Shown here: piece by piece, positions 1-12,600 of the stretch | Position numbering within the stretch: the first letter of the stretch is position 1 | Layout of the letters: each line of letters opens with the position of its first letter | Assembly (NCBI RefSeq): GCF_029227915.1 | Contig: NC_079881.1 | Location: forward strand, 4,650,001 to 4,714,000 | DNA from: Hydractinia symbiolongicarpus | Taxonomy: Eukaryota > Cnidaria > Hydrozoa > Anthoathecata > Hydractiniidae | DNA: 64,000 bases | Direction: 5' to 3' | Position numbers and translations under genes: made by a program | The notes under the pieces: generated by a model | Seen by the model: the letters and a program-made list of their open reading frames with translations, nothing else | Told to the model about the DNA's origin: nothing | The model's database searches: none

Positions 1-2011
1 TCTCTTTTTTTGCCCGATATAAGATCACGCAATTGGATTATATAAATGTTGCTTAACAGTCAAAAAAAAAGAAATGGTTACATTTTGTTTATTTTATATT
101 TCGACTATTTATACAGGATTGGCACTTGTTGAAAACAGTCATCAATGTGATTCCTGTGTTCTAAATGTATAGGGACACCTACAATGTATCAGTTAACCCG
201 TAGCTATGGAAAAAGGCACTTGGCACACCATGTCTCCGTTGTGGAACAGAATCAAGGACCTTGTGATTATAAAACGAATTTCATAACCACAAGGCCATGC
301 GACGCTCGGGTTCGTTGATGACAGACAAAAACAAATAAATGTTTTATGTGAATTTATTAGCATACACGAAGTTTGCACTAATTTGCAAAAAAAAAAAAAA
401 AAAACGAAAAAAAACAAGTTATACACAACGCAATATATAACTTATCATTATTATTATTAATATTGCTACAGTATGATAAAATCATATAAAAAGATATAAT
501 TTGTTGGAAAAATAATTATCAATTATACACCTATTATAAAAAACAAGGTTTCAAATGTCATTCCAGATTAACAACCTGTGCGCGTCCAAAAGAGTAAGAT
601 AAAAGTGCACAAACTTTGCGATACGCAAAGGGTCAGGTATTAACTCCAAACTTCTTTAAATGCAAAAAGGAAGGATTCGAAACGTAATTTTATATGCTAA
701 ATAATATAAAACTTTTGTTTTGTTACAGGAAAGGAGAGCAACTAAAGGAAGAATCGCCTCCCCATCTTAGGGCTTATTAAACATCATATATACTACATAT
801 TATACAAATTTTCCTGATTCTCACACAAGGAAGCGTATATAAGATATTTTTTTTTACAATATGTGTAGAATATAACACGTGACCAAAAATAAACAAATAT
901 TGTAGCAGAATATAATTTCCCATCTGCCAAATAAACGTGGGAGACGATAATTTTACTTTATAAGGAAAAAACGCCTTCGAATTATAAAAACAACAGGTGT
1001 TAACGAAAAATAAAATTAAAAAATTAACGTCATTAACAATGACGCATTGGAGTACATCAACACGTATGTTGTAAAAAAAACGTTAGCAACATAAAATGAG
1101 ACGAGAACTCTTCAAAACATTCAAGGACCCTTAAAATATGTTGTAAAACTTTAAAAAAAGAAAGTTACAACCGTTGCATTAAAACAAGGACAAAATCCTT
1201 CTGGATTTAAAAAAAAACAAATAGCAACCAAAACATTTAAGGGTTTTTTTGTGAAATGTAAAAGCAGCGTTATAAATCTCTCTTCTACACATCTACAGAA
1301 CTAGCAAAAATTAATCTCACAAAAAAATCAATATTCCTCACAGCGCAACATAACTCGTTTTATTAAAAAACGAAAACTGACATAGGACAGTAAATAAAAA
1401 CAAAATGGCTTAACTAGAACAACTGTAGCAAAATATACAGGTTTGTTGATTTCAATTAAAAGGACAGTTTTACAGTACGAATATCAAAAGGGTCTATACT
1501 GACTGAGAATATCATCAGGTTATAAAAATGAATGCGCTAATTCCATGAAAAATGCCATCTCAAATCAAGCATTACAAAATCAACTGGTAGAGAAATCTAC
1601 CATAAAGTTTCTAACAAAAATTAAAATTAATTGAATATAAACAATAGCGAGCCCCATCGCCCATCAAGACTAACAACAATACACAACAGTAGATTGTCTA
1701 TAAAAGTAGTATGCACATATTAAAGAGAATCCAGCTAGCCTACATACCTCCCTTTTGAGAGAGCACATCTTTCGAACACGTATAGCAGTTCTATGCTAGA
1801 AACAACTGGTTTTACTGTGTTGTAATTTTTTTCTACTCCAGTATCACAAGTCCCAGTCCAAAAATATCAAATTTCCTTAATCAATCCAGTTGGTGTCTTA
1901 AGTAAAGTACAAACTTTTTCCATTTTAACATGTATATAAACGTTTACAATCATTCTAAGGAAAGCAGATTGTGGAACGGATATTTTTAACAAATGCTTGC
2001 CACATTAAAAT
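1..2011. other. 3' flank of the G-alpha gene, no gene seen
   Basis: AT-rich sequence with many A and T runs and no open frame resembling a protein. It lies directly downstream of the stop codon of the minus-strand G-alpha gene, so part of it is probably its 3' untranslated region. The short open frames in it have low-complexity translations and were not accepted as genes. Confidence 0.6.
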
Positions 2012-5000
2012 CTATTGCAACATGAGTGACTTTAAATTGTCTTGCAGGATGGTGTCTTTTACTGCATGGAAAACGAATTTTATATTTTCTGTATCAATCG
2101 CGGTGGTGAAATGGTGGAACAATGCCTTTGATCTTTCCCGACGTCGACTATCAAACATTTGTAATATAAAGTTTTGAACATCGGTTAAATTATACGGGTC
2201 ACCTTGGAATTGCAAGAAGAAATCTTTAATACTGTTATGTCTAGATCGTACTTTTTGCTCTAACAAGTCAGTTTTATTAAGGAAAAGAATGATGGAGACA
2301 TTTGCAAAACATTTATTATTCACTATGGTTTCAAATATCATGCATGATTCGATGAGACAATTGGTGCGTCTATCTTCCATAATAACTTGATCATATGCAC
2401 TTGACGATACCATGAACAAAATCGATGTGACTTCGTCAAAACACTGGAACCACTTTGTACGCTGCGATCTCTGTCCACCAACATCTACCATGACAAATGG
2501 AATGCCTTTAATTTCGAATTCATATTCCTGAATACCTTTGGTAGCTTTTCTAGAATGAAGCATGTCTTGCTTGGTGGGCATAAAATCCTGAATAAGAATA
2601 AGTCAGTACATGTTACACTACTTTTAAAAATAATTAAAGGGGTTTTTTCTGGGAGGGGTAATGCAAGCCCTGTCTTATTAACATTGCAAGTACCACATAT
2701 TAACCCATATTTTACCTTCAAAACGATTTTAAAACTTTACAGAATATGTTGCTGAGCATGTTGTATTGTTTGTTTCAAGTGACTTGGTAGTGGTGTATGC
2801 ATAATCTCTAAGTAACATTGCTATGTTTACTTGAAACTGCTGAGATTAGATTGGAAATAAAAAAAAAAATTGAAAAAGGAAATATTTATTGTAAATTCAA
2901 CTGCAGTTATTACACTTCCAGTGGACTGAACACATATTTCAAAAAAAAAAAAAAAGGATGAGGTTAAAACATTTAGGAAACAACCATGAATTTTAAGTCC
3001 TTAATGTGTTCTGAACAGTAAACCTTAGCAAGCCTCAAATGCATACTTGTTAAAAAGATCTTGAAAACAAATATTTTGTCAAGGATTATAGGCTTGTTTT
3101 ACAACAGAAGTATTAAAAAGTGGTACACTGAAACCTAAGCCAAGGGGTTTTTAACTATGACTAAAATTCATTTTTGAATGTGAATTTTTACATTGTTAAA
3201 CAACAAAGCAGTGGAAACTAACCACAAATTACTTACAATTTATATGATCTTATTGTTTAAAACAAGAGGATGCAAACTTCATATTTTCAGTGACTTTCCA
3301 CCAAAAAATGTAGATATTTAATTTTTTTTCCATTTCTTATCATTTTTAAGACTTTTACCACATACAACAAAATTAAAAGGAGAAACGGGAATTTAAACTT
3401 CTCAAATACTTGTTTGGATTGTTCTTAGAATTTAAAATATTGCACAGACAGTTTCAACGAAATTATGAAGCCTACCACAAAACAAATTTCCCAATCCAAC
3501 AACAAAAGTCAACGGCATTGCAAAACCAATAAGTTATTAACCTCACCAGAACATTACACAATTTTCTTAATTAGCAATGGAGTCACAAAAGAAAACATTT
3601 TGAGATCAGGACAAACGCATTTTTCAATAAAAAAAATTTAATATGTATTTAACGATGTCTAACTGCATTTTTGCAATTGCCAGGTGAACTGACTTCGTCA
3701 AATTTTGTTGTCATATGAGGAGGCTTATCACCAAATAACAAAGTCATACAATGTCTTGATTTGTTTCCAAAATCTTTTCTTTACTATCAATAATAGCAAT
3801 TTTAAGACACTACAAATCTGATAATTTTTTTCTATGAAGGCTTTTCAATAAAACGCATTTCTAAGAGATGTATGAAACAACACTGATATAGTCCATCTCA
3901 CCTAAAGCCAAGTCTAAAATGCTTAGTTGTGCTTTTTGTTGCAGAATATGGAAAACTTTCCTTAAAAACACTATAATAATAATAAAACAACAATAGCCAC
4001 ATATCTCAAAAATAGACTTTTTTCCTTAATTCTAAATATATTTCTATTTCTACATGTCACAGGGTTCTCACTCATTTTGCAACATTTTGAGTGATATTTA
4101 GGAGAATTTAGGATTTCAGCTGTTTTAGACGACTTTTTAGATCAGGGGGAATACAAAGAAGAAAAACTTGGAAGATTTAAGGAGAATTTGAATTAATGAA
4201 AGCGTAACTAGGAGTCACAAAAATCAAGGATGTCAAACAAATTGAACAAGGAACAAAAATTGATTGATCAGATTTCATTTTCAGATGAGCTGATTCAGTA
4301 TATATTTGCTATAGGTTACTGCCTACGGCGAAATGTGTTTTGTAATATATTTAACAGTTTTATCACAAAATCAATTAATCACAAAAATCACAAAAACAAC
4401 GCATGCAGAAATTCTCTAATAATAATTCACACAGGTGATTTGTGGCACGGGTGTTGTTTTCTTCATGGAATGCCCTGTAAAACCAAAAAAGATTACCTTT
4501 CTGCCAATTCTTTCTAGATTATTCAAGAAGTATGAAGTCGAATCACCCTAAAACACAAAGTCAAATTAATTTAAAAAAGGTTTTCTGAAGTAATACCATT
4601 ATATACAACATTTTATATTACAAAAACTATTTCCACCCTCTACATTCATGCATTTAATTTTTAGAAAACCAGTTGGAGAAAATTGAGCTAATAGCTAAAA
4701 ATCTAACATATTAAAGGGAGACACAGACAAACCCACTACACTTTAAGCAGTAAAATGTTGGCGACATATGCAGTAGCTGATGAGGATTTAAAATACAAAT
4801 AAATTTTCCACAAAGTCACACTCTTTTTCCTAGCCAGACTGTGAGCTTAAGATTGCTTATTGAACACACACCCTGCACCAAAAAGTTTTACAAAAATGCC
4901 ACAAATTTAGTTGGGTCTAGATTCTTCATTTTTAGTATCCATATAAAAATTGGTTGAATACAACTGTCCATAAAGGCCAAGCAGTAACCTTAAAATGTAG

Positions 5001-6433
5001 TTTTATGTCATAAGTAAAAATCTCTTGATTTCTTAACTTTTACAGAAATTTATTTGTGGTACATTCTATTTTCTTCACACTGGAAACCATTACTAAAAAA
5101 GACATTAGATGTTGTAACATGAAATATTCTAAATTATTTCAAAACAATTAAAAGCAGTATACAAATATTTTAAATAATTCAGCATGTTATAGCATATTAG
5201 CAGGTATTCTTTCTCTGACTTGAATTGCATATTTGAACAATATTGCTAATTAATTATGCCATTAAAAATGCATTGGTATTGTATTAGACATATAGTTGTC
5301 TAGTAAATTTGTAAAAAGACTTAAAAATGTTTTAACTTCTCTTTTCCTGTTGCTGTTTTCTTGTAAATCATAAAATAACAAGCTTTTTATGCTCAATTTC
5401 ATAAGCATATACCTCCTTACAAAACGTTTTATTCATGAAAATGTAGAAGAACAATGTTAGTTAACTAATCATAAAAATCAAAAGATAGGTCAATACAAAA
5501 CCATTCAATTTTATAATTTTTTTTCAAGGGTGAAAATCATTTCAGTTATTAAGAGAGATTAACCCATACATGCATTAGGCAAGAAAAGCAGTCACGTTGT
5601 GATGGGTTTGATTTTTCCGTCTATTCTGTCTTATTTTCAAGAATAAGTTCAACTAATTTCAATCTCTGAGTTTGACTGATCTCTTTGATAATGGTAGTTT
5701 GTTGGTTAATTTTTACCCCTGGATTACATAAGTGCATATCCATTGTTTATGACACAAAATCAAAATATTCCCATCACACCAAACCTTGTGTGCAAAAATC
5801 CTTTTACCAAACACTGAGGGATCATTTAATCATTTATATTCAATCTCTTACAGACATTAAATTTCAAGTAAATAACAATGCAGGATAATGAATTTCTCCA
5901 GAGATAAAGGAAAAAGGACACAAGGGAGGAATTATAAAAAATAATCATAAATGTGGTCGAAATTTTTGACGTAAACATACCAATTGAAACTCGTTTCGCC
6001 TTTTGTATGCTTCTTGAACGCCTGCATCATTCCACAATTTCTTAACATTGTCAACATTCTCCAAAAATGTCTCTATATTTACTGGACCAGTGGGTTGAAA
6101 ATTCAATATAATATCTCCATAAGCTTGACATTCAGGGTCGCCCCATGATATTCTTAGCTTTCTTCTAGCATCTACAAGTACCTTCATGCCTTTCAACACA
6201 TTAGAATAAATGATAGGCCTAAACTCCAACAGTGCTTCTAAATCAAAGTCCTTCCCATGAATAATTCTCATCTGTTTTAGAAACGTCGTTTTACCACTTT
6301 CTCCAGCACCCAGGAGCAGAATTTTAACTTTACGTCTAAAATAAACTTTTTCCTTTGCAATTTGAGTGTCAATTTTTTTCGATATCTGATAGGCTTCTTT
6401 TTCCTCAGGATTCTTACAACACACTAACGCCAT
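2012..6433 (-). CDS. GNA13: G protein alpha subunit, G12/13 class
   Basis: Heterotrimeric G protein alpha subunit that couples membrane receptors to RhoGEFs and Rho signalling at the plasma membrane. Three coding exons on the minus strand: 6433-5981, 4547-4497 and 2587-2012, all joined in phase 0, giving 359 codons (human GNA13 has 377). The P-loop GAGESGKT is at residues 42-49. The short middle exon encodes the [15 protein letters not shown] segment of the helical domain. The catalytic Arg (R181) precedes TKGI, switch II DVGGQR carries the catalytic Gln (Q207), NKTD is at 272-275, and the C-terminus DNLKSLMLQ is the hallmark of the 12/13 class. Adjacent cysteines at residues 5-6 could be palmitoylated. 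Splice sites are canonical GT-AG. Whether it is the 12 or 13 paralogue cannot be decided, since invertebrates usually have one gene. Confidence 0.95.
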
Positions 6434-6689
6434 GATGAGCGAAAAATATAAGGTAAACTAACTGCAGCAAGAATCGGCAAAGGATTTACTAAAGTTAAAA
6501 TCTACAGACCAGAAAAAAGTCGGCCAATAACCGTTACTGTATGTTAAAGAGGCGACAAAATATTTTCTTTTTCTTGCTCTGTCAGCTAAATTACGGTCCG
6601 TAAAATAAAGGTAGGCGTCAAAACCAACTTTCCTTCGACGTTCCAAAAATAGAGAATGCTACGCATGCGTCAAAATAGTTAATTCCAAA
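6434..6689. promoter_or_regulatory. Shared 5' region between G-alpha and GGA
   Basis: Only 256 bp separate the start codons of the divergently transcribed G-alpha (minus, ATG at 6433) and GGA (plus, ATG at 6690) genes. Both 5' untranslated regions and at least the core promoters must lie here unless there are unseen upstream exons. No TATA box was identified. Bidirectional promoter function is inferred from geometry only. Confidence 0.5.
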
Positions 6690-9600
6690 ATGGCAGCTGA
6701 GCCGTTGACCCTGGACGACCTAATAGGTAAAATTTATATAATTAGCTATAGCTACAGATAGCTAGCTAGTTCTACGTGTCTCGTTTTCGTAATTTTGTCT
6801 TGGAAATAGTTAATTTTTTTTATAAAGATTCGCTAAATTAAATTTATAAATAGTAAAACTATTGCAGTAACTTCCTGAAATATGCGCCCTTACCCCAGGC
6901 AGGCGTCCTGAAACTGGATTTCAATTTTCTCTACAATGTAGTTCTGTTCACAGAAAATATATTTACAATTTGTTTCCAATTAAAATGATGTCTCGCAATG
7001 ATTTGACATGATTTAAATCCATTTCAAGAGGAGTCCGACCTTGTCCTTCAGACAACTTGCCCTGACAGCATACCTAGTTGCTAGTAAACTATGCACTATT
7101 GTACCCAGACTTTATTCTCATCTCCCTGTACACTCAAAAGTTATGCTAGCAAACTTTCAAGCTGTGCAATAATTTCTTTTTTTTCTTGAGTGAAAACAAC
7201 TTTAAAAACTGAAACAGCAAGATTGACTAATTGGAAGGAAATTCTTAGCTGATTTTACACAAGCTGATTTTTTACAATTTTACATTCAAAAAGGTTTATA
7301 CTATCTATAGGAAGTAGGTAAGTAATAATTTATGCTTCAACAGACAAACAGTATATAATGATAAAAAAAATTTAACCAAAATAATAATAATAAAAAAAGT
7401 TTCATTAATGATTCAATAAGAAATATCGCTCTTCAGTGATATTTGATAATGTCTATTGAAAGGAGATCACCACAAAGCAAAAAGCTGATATAAAAGTGGT
7501 GACCACCTAAAGGCCAGGACATGGCAAAATCACAAGGTACAAGGAGAGAACTGGGACAAATACAACACACAAGTAGGAGATTTAGTTAAGAGGGACTTGC
7601 TGAGAGAAGTAGGTCAATATCAAAACACAAAGCAAGATGAAAGAAAGGTACTTTTAGAACCCCTTGTTGATCAGCATGAGTGTATTGATCATGAGAAAAG
7701 TTAATGGAAAAAGTATTATTTATAGTGTCAGGTAATCTAAGTTATGCAGAAAAATAATATTTTTCATAGAGATTATGTCAGGAAATTTGAGAAGTCTGAG
7801 ATTGGAGTAAAGTGAGCTGATTGGTGTGAAGAGAGTTCCAAAAGAAATAAGTCTAATAGCATGATTTTAAAGAATCTCAATATGATGTGTCAATAACTTT
7901 TTTGACCCCAAATTTGTAAACAGTATAAAATATGTGAATAGTAAAATCTGTAAATCAGCAGCAGTATAATTTTGGGCACAAGATGAAGGTTTTTGGCAAG
8001 GGTTCCATTAGTTTTTTTACACAAATAATGGTATTATTTTTTGAATTTTTGAATGATTCCAAGATAATTGACATGATCACTAGGATATATTTTAGTACCA
8101 TTTATATTTAATCTAAAATTGAAATGAAAGCCGTGTCAAAGAGGCCGCAGGGGTGTGAGTTTAGACACCACTGCAAACTGGCCAAAAGTAAACAAATCGT
8201 CGCTTTAAAATTAAAAAGCCTTAAGTGCATTTTTTTGAAAAATAAACTAATGGTGGATTCATATTAGTACTATCATTCTTCAGGTTTAAAAAGCCTTAAG
8301 TTCCTAAATTTCTCATTTAAAATGAGTTTTATTTACATGTTTTTATATTTGTAAGTTTTGGAGGCCAATCAAGGTCTTAGATGTAAAAAGCTTTAAGTAC
8401 AGGTAATATAGATCTAAAAAGACTTAAATGCAGTATTGATAAAAAACTGGACTTAAGTCTTTTTAACTTTAATTATTTTTCAAACTAAAAAGACTTAAGT
8501 CCCAATGTCATACTTAAGGCTTTTTATTCCTAAAAAAGCCTGTGAGGCCTATAACATAGGGCTGCAGTAATGGTAAGGAGTTTATAACCAAATTTGTTAC
8601 TTATCATACTTATCCTCTTAAATAGGATTTTTCTAAGTCAAAAACTTTTTTTGTCACAACATAAGGTTACTGTTATACACTTGTTTGTACTTTTTGGATT
8701 GGGATTTCTTTGCATTCAAGCTGCTGGGAAATTTCTTTGCTATTGAATACTTGCATTATAGTTCCTTACCTATACTTAGCTTTCCTATTATGCTGCTTAC
8801 AAGGATTAAACTGACCTTGCTCTTTTGGAAAGAATAAAGTTATGAAGATACATTTTCGCTTTTCGAATTTTAACCAAGAAGCTTTTGCATGGCATTTCGA
8901 ATGTTTTGCATGACAAAATCAAATGTCCATATTTCGGAAATTGTGTAAAGATGTGTTTTAACCAAGTTCAGTAATCTGTAGTCTTATAGTTAGTTTTGTT
9001 AGTTTAGATTATAAGTTTATAAGACATGAATAGAATAAAAATAGCTTCAAGAGTATCGACAGAAGCATGGCGTTTTGACAGAAAACAGATTAAAGTAGAG
9101 GATCGGTGGTCATATTCTTACTTTGGGAAGGCTTGGTTGGATGCAAGGGTATTTGGGTCAATCACTGGGAAATCAGGAAGTAGGTGGCTTGTAAAGTGGG
9201 ATGTTGACCAAGAAATTTCTTCATGGGAAACGGAAAACCTTTACAAGGAAAGCGATGACAGACCTATTCAAATTTTGACTAAAAAATCAGGTACACTTCT
9301 GCTTCATTTAATTTTTTCTAATTTTAAGGTTAGAAAACTTACAGCATTTAGTACCTTTTGTAATACCGTCTGATTCTTATGTTTTTATAGATAATCCAGA
9401 AAATCTTTACCCAGTGTTTAAAGATTTCAACCTAGGAAATGAGACCCTAAATTCAACTCTGAAACAAGCAGGCATTTTGGACTCCAAACCTGGTAACAAA
9501 ATTAAAATACCTTATTTGACTGTTTTATTTATTTGCCTCGTAATCATACAAAGTATATATATCTAGGTAAAGATTTTTATTTTTAAGTTTTCTCTTTATT

Positions 9601-12600
9601 ATTGCCTATTTTTAGAGTTTCCTTATTTTAACATCTTGCTTTATTTTTTTGTTTGAAGTACCGGAAGACCTTTTTGATGTCAGTAAATTAGTACTAGGTA
9701 ATACAGCAGGGAATGTGGTTTTATTTTTGTCTGGGTCTGAATTATTAATCTTTACCTTTTATTTTTTAGCTTTAAAAGTGGCTTTTTAGGATTTTGTTTT
9801 CATGAAAAATCACAAACTTCCAAATAACATACAAAAAGAATTGATTAAAGCAATAAAATATTTTAAGCAGTGATATTCTTTCCCTTTTAGGTAGTGAAGA
9901 AAAATTTATTGGGCAGGAGGATGGTAAGTTCTGAAATTTTGGTATAGTTAATAAAAAGTCCCTGGCTAAGACTGTAGGTCAAAATTTTGAATCTACTTTA
10001 GTGTTGCAAACTACTACATTCGTTCATCCTGAACGTAGTTTAATTTATTTTTCAGAAAGATCAAAGAACATGGATGATGAGAGTGGTGTTTATGAGGATG
10101 CTCCAAAGAACATAGAGATTCCAGGTGTTGATCTATTTATTATTTAAAGGAAACAATTTAGCAGGAAAAGACTTGCTAAACTTGGACACAAAAAATAGAC
10201 CATATTGAGTGAGTGTGAAAAACAGGAATTCAACTTATTCTTTTGCACCTAGATATAGAGAAAAAAAGATTGTCTGCTATAAAAGAAAATGAAGAATTTG
10301 CCACAAAGCTGGGTTTGCCTGTTAAGAAGAGAAAGTTTGAAAGACATGTTCTCCGCATTGATCCTCCATCAATTGCTGAAGATGAAGATAATGATACTGA
10401 AGATAGTGAACATAGTGAAGCAGAAATCCCGATCATTGAAAAGAGAGAGCTCATTGATGGTGAAGAGGTGTACCTTCATGTAGATGACTTGGAAGTGTTT
10501 AAAGCAAAGTTTGAACAAACAGACTCATCAAACTCAACTGTACACGGTAAAATCTTGTTTGGATATTATAAATGAGTTTTCTCCTTTCCCTGTTCTTTCC
10601 AAAATTAAGGAGGAAAAATAATTAACCTAATTTTTTTTTCTTATATTGCATGAGAACTGATTGTATTTTTATCATATTTATAATTTTAATTTCCTCTAGG
10701 TGAACCCATTAAAGAAAAGGAGGGACGCTTTTTTATCACAAAAGTTTTACGGAATGCAGTAAAGTGGAGTGGCTTTAATTGTGAGAAAATGGGTAAAGGT
10801 GCAGCAATCCTTTGGAATAAAGAAGATGTCAAACGAAGATCAGTTTTAGCAGAACAAAAGGTTGGAACTGAAGCTTCATATCCAACAGTTCTCACTTCTA
10901 GAAAACGAAAAAGAAATCCAGAAGAATGGAAAAATAATTTACGGAAGAAAGCTGTAAATACAGGACAAGAATTTTCATACCAAGTCAAAAATAATAAAGA
11001 TGGTCAAATGATAACAAAAAAGATTAAAAAGAGGGAGATAAAACCACCATGTCAAGAAAAGTGCCGCCTCCAATGTTCAAAATCCTTCACCAATGAAGAA
11101 CGTTTGAAAATCTTTCACGAATTTTATAACACAGGTGACAAATGTAAACAATCTCAGCAGCTAGCGACATTGGTTACACAAGCTCCTAAAAAGCGGTCCA
11201 CAAAAGATGAGAATTACCAACCGAAAAGAAATAGGGAGTTCACAAGGCTGTACACTTTGATCAGAAATGGTGTACAAGTCAAAGTGTGCTCTACTATGTT
11301 CCTCAACACACTTGGAATTAATGAGAAAAGAGTTCGTACTGTTTTGAGCAATGTCACAGACACAGGAGCTCCATTGGTCGATGGCAGAGGCAGGCACAAA
11401 AATCATAAAACTTCGGAGGAGAGAGAGAAGCTAGTAATTGAACACATCAGCTGTTTCAAAGTTGTTGAGTCTCATTATGTGAGAAAAGATGCCAAATATG
11501 AGTATTTACCAAAAGAACTCAGCGTAGCTGAAATGTATAGGATGTACAGTGAGTGGTGCAGCAAAAAGGGGTACACCTTAGAAAACTATGCGTTTTATTA
11601 TCGTGTCTTCAAGGAAAAATTTAATTTGAAGTTTCAACAGCCAAAAAAAGATAAATGCGACACATGTGAGGCATACAACAATCTTGACAAGACACAAATT
11701 GATAAAGAAGTTGAACAGTCTCAAAAGAACCATCTTCATGATAAAGATCGTGTTCGAGAGATTAAAGAAACCTGTAAAAAAATGGCCAGTGAAAATACTG
11801 ATGTTCTTGCTGCAGCCTTTGATCTTCAAAAGGTCTTGCTATGTCCCTTCGGACAAACAAGTTCCTTTTACTATTCACGTAGATTAACCAACCACAATTT
11901 TACCATCACTGAGCTAGATAACATGGATACTTACTGTTATTTTTGGAATGAATCACAGTGTCGAAAGGGGTCAGTTGAAGTTGCAACTTGTTTGAAGAAG
12001 TTCATCCAAAAAAGATCCGAAGATGGAATTCGTGACTTTTTCTTATTTTGCGATAGATGTGGAGGACAAAACAACAATCGCATGATATTTATCATGCTAT
12101 CTGATATAATGTACACGTGTGGGATCAATTCCATCACTTTAATCTATCTTGTGTCAGGTCATTCACATAGTGAGAATGACAATGCACATTCCATGATTGA
12201 ACAAATGGTTAGGAATAAAACCATTTACACATCTGCTGAATGGGAAACTATTATCAAATGTGCTTTCAAAAAGAATCGATGTTTTCTGGAAGTTCTAAAC
12301 CACAGAGATATTATTGATTACAAAAATGTATCTGCCTTTCCTGAATTCAATTCAGTGATGCTTGATAAGACAGAGGAGGAGATGACTGCCAAAGAGAAGG
12401 AGCAACAAAAGGCTTTAAATGAAACAATAGGTATGTCAAATAGGAAAGTAAACAAAGTCTACTGGTCAGAGATCGTTGAATTAAAATTTGAGTACAACAA
12501 TCCTGAGCAAATCTTTTTTAAATACAGCTATGATGAGGGGTATCGCAAAGCTACATTTTCTGCTCCAAAAAGAGAAATAAGAAAGAAAGAATTGGTTCAG

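Noticed and set aside
2700-2760. Candidate G-alpha middle exon near 2705 reading SVKF
   Set aside because: Contains an in-frame stop and is too short; the exon at 4547-4497 fits length, phase and sequence.
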